From a virus, in the IMG/VR virus record IMGVR_UViG_3300009156_000081, positions 1-24,688 of that record: a stretch of DNA of 24,688 nucleotides; one strand, given 5' to 3'. The notes beneath the pieces are model-generated. The model did no database searches. It was not told where the DNA came from and saw only the letters and a program-made list of their open reading frames with translations. How positions within the stretch are numbered: position 1 is the first letter of the stretch; each line of letters opens with the position of its first letter. The position numbers and the translations under genes were made by a program. Positions 19,334 to 24,688 of this stretch are shown piece by piece.

Positions 19334-19945
19334 TTATTGGCCTCTCTTACTATACTTCTTCTTTAGCTCCGCAGCCCTATCAGCGGATACTCCGGCCGGG
19401 GGCCTATACGCAGGACCACCGGGCTGGGTGATTCGGCCAGCGCTATAATCGCCTCCGATCACCGCCTTGATCTTTTCAATACCTACATTGTACCAGTAGA
19501 AGAAGTCATCCATGGCCTTCTTGAACTCGACCGGGTCCGACGTGGCATCCATGCGGCTCAAAGCCGCCGAAGCCTTCTTGCCCTCTAGGTCGGTAATTTG
19601 GCCACCGCCCTTAAGGGTCTCGAATGCGGGCATGAATACTTCGTTCTTGATCTGCGACAGTCGAGCCGCTGCACCAGCAGCCGGGGTACCGGCTTGGGTC
19701 AAGTCGAATACCATCTCTGTGCCGGGAATCTTGCCCAGTCTCGGCCAAAGACCCGAACCGACCACTTTGGCAAATCCCGGGTGAGCCAGCAGTTCCTTGC
19801 CGTGTAGCGTCATACTGTCGTACGCTGTTTGCATATCCGGGAGCGCGGCACGAGCAGCGCCCATGGTCTTCGCGTCGAACTGAGCAGCGCCGGTTGCAGC
19901 TTCCTTCTGGGCCGCCGCAGCAGCTAGCCTGTCGGACGCGGCCAA
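19334..19945 (-). CDS. Virion protein segment after in-frame TGA, 203 aa from TTG
   Basis: A frame of 203 residues from a TTG codon at 19945 ends at TAA 19336-19334. It is open further back to 20023, immediately after the TGA stop of the preceding gene and in the same frame, with no ATG or GTG between. So it is either started at TTG (a GCGGAG lies close before it) or made by TGA readthrough as the C-terminal part of a 588-residue protein. The product is alanine-rich and helical: AAAAAQKEAATGAAQ, MQTAYDSMTLHGKELLAHPG, then VFDLTQAGTPAAGAAARLSQ and FKKAMDDFFYWYNVG. The FFYWYNVG element and the preceding helix suggest an ejection or internal virion protein; no family recognised. Confidence 0.62.
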   Translation of the reverse strand: MAASDRLAAAAAQKEAATGAAQFDAKTMGAARAALPDMQTAYDSMTLHGKELLAHPGFAKVVGSGLWPRLGKIPGTEMVFDLTQAGTPAAGAAARLSQIKNEVFMPAFETLKGGGQITDLEGKKASAALSRMDATSDPVEFKKAMDDFFYWYNVGIEKIKAVIGGDYSAGRITQPGGPAYRPPAGVSADRAAELKKKYSKRGQ

Positions 19946-20023
19946 CTCCGCGTCAATTTGTGCTTGCTTCGTCCTTCCCGCCGCATCCCAATCAGAGACA
20001 CCTTGATATGGTGCAGTGGATGG

Positions 20024-20032
20024 TCAGGGGGG
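20024..20032 (-). other. In-frame TGA in C-rich context, possible recoding site
   Basis: On the minus strand the reading is CCC CCC TGA CCA, with TGA at 20026-20024. The frame continues open for 229 codons behind it. TGA followed by C is the leakiest stop context in bacteria. A +1 slip on the C-run leads to a stop at 19924, and a -1 slip to a stop after 11 codons, so frameshifting alone does not give the long extension. Confidence 0.5.
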
Positions 20033-21100
20033 AGGAGCGGCAACAGGGGCGGGAGCAGGTACGGGAGGCGGGGGAGCAGCCACTTGGGCTCCGGGAACAG
20101 GACCGGGCTGGGGAACAGCTCCCGCTGCAACGGGCGGAGGGGGTCCAACTGGGGCGGGCGGAACAGATCCGGCTGCATCTGGCATGACTCCCGGCTCTAT
20201 AGTAACACCAGCTTCATCAGGGGTACCAGTAGCCTTGGCCACTTCAGTCATGACATACCGCTCAATGATCGCGGGGTCAATACCCTGATCGTTCATGAAC
20301 TGGACCTGTCTGCCCACTTCCGCCTGTTTCTCGGGCGGGAGCTCTTCGAGACCCGTTACAGTCGTTGGTGCGTTGCCTTGGGGCGGGCCGCCCTGTTCTT
20401 CGGTGAGCGGGGGAGCTTGATCGCCACCGCCGATGGAAGGCGGGTGTTGATACCCGGCAGGTGAGCCTTGGAATGTCTTGCCCAAACCAGCGCCAGAAGT
20501 ACCAACCTGAACAATCGTGCCATCAGGCATCTTCCAACCCTGCGCAGTCCATTTGGCCTTCATATCCGTTACTTTGGTATTACCGTCGGACATGTTGTAC
20601 ACAATCGTGCCGTCGGCCAAAACATCACGGGAGGACACATGAGGGGCCTTGCCGACGATATCCTTAAGGTCGAGGTCGCCTTCTTGGTCCATCCCGGCCA
20701 AATAAGCGCGAATCGTAGCATCGCTCGGCCCACCTTCTTGGCCCAGCATCTCAGTGGCTTCGAGAACGGCCGGATTACGGGCAGCGTTTAGTTCATCTTC
20801 GGCCATATCCGCTTGCTTACCCCCATAAATACTACCGATTCCGCCAATCATCTTATCAGCCATTCCCTGATAATTGGGAATATAGGAACCGATGGGGTCA
20901 AAAGCCGCTCGGCTTGTGCCGGTTAAACCACGAGTTACGGGGGCTGTCATGCCGCCAAGCTCTATTTCCTTGTCCCGCATGGCTTCATAACCCGTTTGCT
21001 GCCCCCGCAGCCTTTTGGCACGGCGGGAACGTCTCTGGACGTCTGACAGACTATCCAGAATCTTTTGCATCATCGCCGGGTCCATTTGGGTCGTCGCCAT
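20024..21100 (-). CDS. Probable virion protein with Pro-rich tail, 358 aa
   Basis: ATG 21100-21098 has AGGAGA upstream. The first 60 residues are helical and charged (MDPAMMQKILDSLSDVQRRSRRAKRLRGQQ). About residues 75-115 contain GMADKMIGGIGSIYGGKQAD. About 165-200 are beta-like with VLADGTIVYNMSDGN and WKMPDGTIVQVG. The last 60 residues are Pro/Ala/Gly-rich (VGPPPPVAAGAVPQPGP). The TGA stop is unusual because the same frame continues for 229 codons into the next gene, so this may be the shorter of two products. Neighbouring short, Gln/Pro-rich genes suggest virion or ejection components. No family recognised. Confidence 0.72.
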   Translation of the reverse strand: MATTQMDPAMMQKILDSLSDVQRRSRRAKRLRGQQTGYEAMRDKEIELGGMTAPVTRGLTGTSRAAFDPIGSYIPNYQGMADKMIGGIGSIYGGKQADMAEDELNAARNPAVLEATEMLGQEGGPSDATIRAYLAGMDQEGDLDLKDIVGKAPHVSSRDVLADGTIVYNMSDGNTKVTDMKAKWTAQGWKMPDGTIVQVGTSGAGLGKTFQGSPAGYQHPPSIGGGDQAPPLTEEQGGPPQGNAPTTVTGLEELPPEKQAEVGRQVQFMNDQGIDPAIIERYVMTEVAKATGTPDEAGVTIEPGVMPDAAGSVPPAPVGPPPPVAAGAVPQPGPVPGAQVAAPPPPVPAPAPVAAPPP

Positions 21101-21109
21101 TTCGCTCTC

Positions 21110-21400
21110 CTAACGCGGGCCAACAAAGCTGACCGGTTCTGGGATCGTTCCTGTGGTCGGTCCTGCCTTCATCGCCCGCTGTTGCTGCCAAGCGCCCACT
21201 AGCTGTCCTACCGCTTCCGCCAACTGTTGCTGCTGAGTCCCAGCACCGGACTTCGATGTTTGATAATCAGCAAAGCCGCGCAGTGCCCTTGCCATTCGCT
21301 CCCGTTGCTGCTGATAGATGGAAGGCATGGGCTGTTGTTCCTGCATCATGGGCTGCGCCTGCGGCATCGCGGGCTGTGGCTGTTGCTGCGGCATGTACAT
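21110..21400 (-). CDS. Small Gln/Met/Pro-rich protein, 96 aa
   Basis: ATG 21400-21398 (MYMPQQQPQP) follows GAGGATACGGAT on the minus strand, and the gene ends 9 bases before the next start. The N-terminal 30 residues are a low-complexity Gln/Pro/Met stretch. A helix follows (QRERMARALRGFADYQ), then AEAVGQLVGAWQQQRAM. It looks like a small virion-associated or scaffolding-type protein; function is not known. Its neighbours share the same low-complexity style, suggesting that these proteins act together inside the capsid or tail. Confidence 0.72.
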   Translation of the reverse strand: MYMPQQQPQPAMPQAQPMMQEQQPMPSIYQQQRERMARALRGFADYQTSKSGAGTQQQQLAEAVGQLVGAWQQQRAMKAGPTTGTIPEPVSFVGPR

Positions 21401-21411
21401 ATCCGTATCCT

Positions 21412-21903
21412 CTATGCTTGTCCGCCACCACCCGGTGGCCGAATTACTGGCTTGATTGGCGGTGGCGGTGTCGCTTGCGGCGGCAATTGCGGCGGTGGCG
21501 GTGGCGCTTGCGGCGGCCTATTAGACGGAATCAAGAAGCCCATGCCCTGATTCGGTACATTCTGGAACATCTGATTCCCCGGCAAAGTAGGGGGAGGTGT
21601 CCAATTATTAAGATTACCAAAATTAGGCGGGACAATAGGCAAAGAGGACAATTGCCTACCCACATTCGTCTGTTGAGGTATGGGCTTATTGCTAGCGAGC
21701 TGAAAACCGGTAGCCGCTGTAGGCTTAAACATACCGCCCACATTAGGCTGCCGATTGCCGGGTAGCATAAAGTCCAGACTCATACGGCGCAAAGCGCCTG
21801 CGCGGGATTGTTGCTGAGCAGCCGCATAATCTGCATATCGCCGCTCTAGGTCAGGGCCTTCTGACTGATCGCGAATAGTTCCCACTGGGCCGGTATATTT
21901 CAT
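21412..21903 (-). CDS. Pro-rich probable virion protein, 163 aa
   Basis: ATG 21903-21901 has AAGGAT upstream. The N-terminal 45 residues form an amphipathic helix (GPDLERRYADYAAAQQQSRAGALRR, then MSLDFML). The rest is low in structure and rich in Pro, Asn and Gln, with a polyproline run near residues 132-150 (QAPPPPPQLPPQA, TPPPP) and a Gly-rich end. No catalytic motif is visible. It is the middle member of a run of small genes between the S74-domain protein and the larger internal proteins. Function is inferred only from the operon. Confidence 0.72.
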   Translation of the reverse strand: MKYTGPVGTIRDQSEGPDLERRYADYAAAQQQSRAGALRRMSLDFMLPGNRQPNVGGMFKPTAATGFQLASNKPIPQQTNVGRQLSSLPIVPPNFGNLNNWTPPPTLPGNQMFQNVPNQGMGFLIPSNRPPQAPPPPPQLPPQATPPPPIKPVIRPPGGGGQA

Positions 21904-21915
21904 GGCGGCCTATCC

Positions 21916-22272
21916 TTATTTGCCCTTAGACTTAAGGACTTTTTCTGCTACGTTGTATTCCGCGCGCTTGAGCGCCCGGGCCTTTGCCGCTGCACTGATG
22001 GGAAGGCCTTTAGCCTTACGGATAGCGTAGTCGGCGTTTTGAGCACCGGCCATAAGGCCCTGATTAGCGTGAGCCGCAGCTTCCACGGCAGGGGCAAAAC
22101 CCCTGGAGGTTTCGGCATTTCCTATGGCCTGTTTAGCAGCCCGCTTAGCGTCATTAGCAACGTATGCCGGAGATACCTCTACACCGGCCTCGTCGTAAAT
22201 CTTGCCCTTACGCACGGCGTAGTTGGAGCCCCATTTCCCGGCACCTGAGATGAAGCCTTCTTTACCGGCCAT
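21916..22272 (-). CDS. Small basic helical protein, 118 aa
   Basis: ATG 22272-22270 overlaps the end of the S74-domain gene by 11 bases, with AAGGAGAAGG upstream in that gene. The product is Lys/Ala-rich: a Gly-rich start (AGKEGFISGAGKWGSNYAV), then helices with SPAYVANDAKRAAKQAIGNA, VEAAAHANQGLM, AAAKARALKRAEYNVAEKVLK. The net charge is positive, which suits contact with packaged DNA. No family recognised. A virion role is inferred from its place in the structural operon. Confidence 0.74.
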   Translation of the reverse strand: MAGKEGFISGAGKWGSNYAVRKGKIYDEAGVEVSPAYVANDAKRAAKQAIGNAETSRGFAPAVEAAAHANQGLMAGAQNADYAIRKAKGLPISAAAKARALKRAEYNVAEKVLKSKGK

Positions 22273-23425
22273 TTGCCTTCTCCTTCGCTAGATGGCGGAA
22301 CGCGCCCAGCAGGAGGGCGGTAAACGCTTCGTAGTCCACCATCAAGTACCCTTGGTCTCCCGAACGGACCAGATGTGGGAACTCTTTGGCCACTTCCTGA
22401 GCAATCAGGCCAGCGGCACGTTGCCCGCTTGGCCACACGAAGGAATGGGGCTGAATCCGCTGCATCGCGTTGTACGCGTCCTCGTCCGGAATGACGGTGA
22501 TGCGATCCTTGAGGTCGGCATCCGAATACAGGTACCCGCCTGCTGCGCCGCCAACGGCAGCGCCTGCTTGCGGCTGGCCAAAATAGGTACCGACTGCGGC
22601 ACCGGCAAGGGCTCCCCAACCTGAACCCTGTGCCTGACGGCGTGCTGCACGGTCAGTTGCCTGCTGAACCTGAGCAGCATACTGGCTCTGCGCCGCGCCC
22701 ATCATGTCTGCACCCGGCGATCCTTGAGACGTGCCATAGCCTTGATAGCTCGGCATATATGCGCCCCACGAACCGGCCGTAAGGTCTTGCATCTGGCCCG
22801 CCGTTTGATACGGCATCATATATTCCTGCAAGGATTGTGCATTCCTTTGCTGTTGGCCCTGCATCTGAGTCTGATAATTAGCGCGAGCTTCCGCGCCGCC
22901 AGCTAACATGCCTTCCAGCTGGGCCTTAGCGTTAACGTCTCCTTGCGACGTCAGCAGATTCTGGTATGCACGGTTGTAAGCCTCGCTACCGGGAACTAGG
23001 CCCTGTAGCCGAAGCTTTGTTTCCATCTGCTGCTTGTCGATTTGCTGCTGGGGAGTAACCCGCGCCAGCAGGTTTTGGGTAAACATCTTGGAATAAGCAT
23101 CCCCAGTCTTCGAATCGTACTCCGTAGCACCGGAAACAGTTTTAAATGGATCGCGGGTATTCAGCTTGGAAAGCTGGCCCATCTGCTGACCCTGCTGCGC
23201 AATAGCCTGGTCTTGAATGGCTTTGATGCGCGGGTCTAAAGTTTCCTTTTGAATCCACCTTCCGGTAGTGGGATCAAGGGCCCAGTCAACGCTACCCAAA
23301 AGACCAATTTGGGTAGGCCGATTGGCAATAGTGTTCTGCTGGTTCGCCTGCTTGTCTATGTCCGCCTGCTGGCGAGCAAGAGCAGCGTAATCAGGAGGGG
23401 GAGTCGAACCGCCGCTGGGGCCCAT
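22262..23425 (-). CDS. Virion protein with C-terminal S74-type chaperone domain, 387 aa
   Basis: ATG 23425-23423 has GAGG upstream and lies 2 bases after the GNAT gene stop. Residues 1-260 are Gln-rich and helical, with LDPRIKAIQDQAIAQQGQQM, VTPQQQIDKQQMETKLRLQG and GQQQRNAQSLQEYMMPYQT. Residues 265-298 form a glycine-rich zipper (GWGALAGAAVGTYFG, GAAVGGAAGGY). Residues 301-380 fit the intramolecular chaperone (Peptidase_S74) pattern: SDADLK with Ser301 and Lys306, RIQPHSFVW, AAGLIAQEVAKEFPHLV, VDYEAFTALLLGAF. The Ser-x4-Lys spacing equals the self-cleavage dyad of endosialidase-type spikes, and cleavage would fall before Ser301. It is short for a spike and may be an internal or tail protein. 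Confidence 0.85.
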   Translation of the reverse strand: MGPSGGSTPPPDYAALARQQADIDKQANQQNTIANRPTQIGLLGSVDWALDPTTGRWIQKETLDPRIKAIQDQAIAQQGQQMGQLSKLNTRDPFKTVSGATEYDSKTGDAYSKMFTQNLLARVTPQQQIDKQQMETKLRLQGLVPGSEAYNRAYQNLLTSQGDVNAKAQLEGMLAGGAEARANYQTQMQGQQQRNAQSLQEYMMPYQTAGQMQDLTAGSWGAYMPSYQGYGTSQGSPGADMMGAAQSQYAAQVQQATDRAARRQAQGSGWGALAGAAVGTYFGQPQAGAAVGGAAGGYLYSDADLKDRITVIPDEDAYNAMQRIQPHSFVWPSGQRAAGLIAQEVAKEFPHLVRSGDQGYLMVDYEAFTALLLGAFRHLAKEKANGR

Positions 23426-23427
23426 GG

Positions 23428-23898
23428 CTATGTCCTCACCAAGTCGTATCTCTTACCATACGTAGGAGGAGGGGTAGCTCCACTACGATAGCGTTGCCAG
23501 TGCTTAGCTGTTTCAGGGGTAAGTCTAAAGATCAGCGTATCGCCGTCCCTATAATGATCTGGAAGGCGAGCAATCAATTCCCAACCACCAGTTTCCGCTG
23601 CGCGGATTACATTGCGATTTGTTTCCCTCGCCATGCCAAACCCCTGCTTTACTCCTAACTGATTAAAGGGGTAGTCATGAACCGCCCACCACCAGACGCG
23701 GGACGGCCTACGACCCTTCGCAATCCAGATATGGAAATTGATAGAGACGACCGTATAGTCATCATACGCGGCTGCTGCAATCGGTATTCCATCCTCGAAT
23801 TCAAAGATAACACGAGGATCGGGGAGATGAGGCACGTAATCAGTCAATTCCGTGTAGAGCGGAATAAGTTCATCATGCGTGCTAATCCAGCGACTCAT
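23428..23898 (-). CDS. GNAT-like protein in virion operon, 156 aa
   Basis: ATG 23898-23896 overlaps the preceding TGA (ATGA) and is preferred to the longer frame from 24072, which would lie inside the upstream gene. The 156-residue product begins MSRWISTHDELIPLY. It then shows strands (VIFEFEDGIPIAAAAYDD, TVVSINFHIWIAKG), a helix with YPFNQLGVKQGFGMARETN and a RAAETGGWELI end, the pattern of the GNAT acyltransferase fold with a beta4 FNQLG element often seen in phage tail/virion operons. The clear acetyl-CoA P-loop (Q/RxxGxG/A) is not evident, so it may be a structural GNAT-like domain rather than an enzyme. Confidence 0.7.
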   Translation of the reverse strand: MSRWISTHDELIPLYTELTDYVPHLPDPRVIFEFEDGIPIAAAAYDDYTVVSINFHIWIAKGRRPSRVWWWAVHDYPFNQLGVKQGFGMARETNRNVIRAAETGGWELIARLPDHYRDGDTLIFRLTPETAKHWQRYRSGATPPPTYGKRYDLVRT

Positions 23899-24688
23899 AC
23901 CAAGCCCCCGGGCTCGTAGACCCATTGAATCGACGCGATGGCCAAAAGAGTAGAAGTAGACACCTGAAGTTGCCACGCCAGCGCATATCCCAGGACATTC
24001 GCCGATACCCATGGCCGGTAAACCTGCTCTAGACCAGCCCAGTTGGTCTGGTCCCAGAAGGACAGGTCCCATTTGGCGTTACCCTTAGCCAAACTTGGCG
24101 CGGGTTGCTGCAGGAACGGGTCGAGTCGGAAGTCCGGGAGCGCACGCATCACGAACGACGGCTTTACCTCCGTTTGGAAGGTCGGTCGCATGAATTTGGC
24201 GTGCTTGTTGGATGTGTTATCGCCTAGATACGAATAAGCGCCGAACACATAGCTTTCAATCGGGTCGCCACCGGTACCGTCTCTCAGCACGTTATCGATG
24301 GTGCCAGCAACGAGCAGCACCCGGCCATCATCCGTACCCATATAGATCGTTCGATCTACGCTCTTGATTGTGCGGACCGGCCAATCCCATTTGCCCCATG
24401 CCCCGGTGAGAGCATTCATCACGAGCTGAATCTTCCTATCGTTAATCCAGTCGTAGATGTTTATGATTACAGCCGTCAAGTTCGGATGGAAGTTGACTTC
24501 AACCGGGTATGGTTGAGTAGTAGGGCGCGTAAGCTGATTAACCGTGCGGGAAATTCGCCGAGTCAGCACATTGGAGTACATGACCTGATCAATGGAACCC
24601 TGCACCAAAGTGGAGAGCGGCAACAGACCGCGCCGGGTCAGCATGATAACATCACCACCATAATCAGCTGTGGCGCGAGGCCCGAGCG
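23895..24688 (-). CDS. Virion structural protein, C-terminal part only
   Basis: The frame is open through the window edge (codons before ATG 24644 read LGPRATADYGGDVI), so the apparent Met start is internal and the N-terminal part lies outside. The visible 264 residues contain RRGLLPLSTLVQGS, IINIYDWINDRKIQLVMN, TGAWGKWDWPV, YMGTDDGRVLLVAG, AYSYLGDN and KFMRPTF. The alternating beta strands with a conserved MNxxTGAW and GxxDGRV pattern resemble podovirus virion structural proteins of the tail/DNA-stabilisation type. The exact family is not certain. It is upstream of and coupled to the GNAT-like gene. Confidence 0.8.
   Translation of the reverse strand, partial: LGPRATADYGGDVIMLTRRGLLPLSTLVQGSIDQVMYSNVLTRRISRTVNQLTRPTTQPYPVEVNFHPNLTAVIINIYDWINDRKIQLVMNALTGAWGKWDWPVRTIKSVDRTIYMGTDDGRVLLVAGTIDNVLRDGTGGDPIESYVFGAYSYLGDNTSNKHAKFMRPTFQTEVKPSFVMRALPDFRLDPFLQQPAPSLAKGNAKWDLSFWDQTNWAGLEQVYRPWVSANVLGYALAWQLQVSTSTLLAIASIQWVYEPGGLV

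Noticed and set aside
20024-20178. Programmed frameshift at the C6 run before the TGA
   Set aside because: The +1 frame ends at 19924 and the -1 frame after about 11 codons, so neither joins the downstream open frame; readthrough or TTG initiation fits better.
21430-21530. Possible repeat array (GGCGG/CGGTGG units)
   Set aside because: The repeats code for a polyproline tract in frame, are irregular and have no spacers; not a CRISPR array.
23899-24072. N-terminal extension of the GNAT-like gene to 24072
   Set aside because: It overlaps the upstream structural gene fully, has low-information sequence, and ATG 23898 makes the usual ATGA overlap.

Overview
The window is a stretch of a double-stranded DNA bacteriophage genome, GC-rich, with the close-packed, overlapping genes and strong Shine-Dalgarno sites of a phage of a Gram-negative host. 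The proteobacterial host is an inference from perfect sigma70-type promoters, a protein with a cleavable-type signal sequence, and a phage protein ending in DDDIPF like bacterial SSB. No tRNA, CRISPR array, insertion sequence or integrase was seen. The genome continues beyond both ends: the first gene lacks its start, and the last gene (minus strand) lacks its N-terminus.

Layout. Positions 1-4354 (+) hold about 16 small early or accessory genes, mostly unknown, including several short membrane proteins, a zinc ribbon and an exported protein. Four near-identical sigma70 promoters (738-766, 1067-1096, 2368-2396, 4369-4397) divide the region into short transcription units. Positions 4445-14455 (+) form the replication and nucleotide module: an SNF2-type helicase, three unknown small/medium proteins, an SSB-like protein, a family A DNA polymerase with 3'-5' exonuclease, a PrimPol-helicase, a PurZ-type adenylosuccinate synthetase homologue, a MazG-like pyrophosphohydrolase (MazZ), an HD phosphohydrolase (DatZ), a VRR-NUC-like nuclease and a small protein resembling DUF6378. 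Positions 14456-24688 (-) form the convergent virion module: a small distal protein, a large tail fibre, lysine/alanine-rich and proline-rich probable internal virion proteins, a protein ending in an S74-type chaperone domain, a GNAT-like protein and the C-terminal part of a virion structural protein.

The main biological message is the block 7821-13762. DpoZ-like polymerase, PurZ, MazZ and DatZ together are the signature of phages that replace adenine by 2-aminoadenine (base Z) throughout their DNA. In the known pathway MazZ yields dGMP from dGTP, PurZ joins dGMP to aspartate, host PurB and kinases finish dZTP, DatZ destroys dATP, and the polymerase inserts Z opposite T. PurZ here carries the diagnostic Asp-to-Ser change in the P-loop. 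The pathway itself has been described in other phages; here it is combined with a PrimPol-helicase, an SSB-tail mimic, a nuclease and an SNF2 helicase. Further points of interest are an in-frame TGA that splits a probable 588-residue virion protein, promoters whose -35 box contains the stop codon of the upstream gene, and 5'-terminal mRNA hairpins behind two of the promoters.
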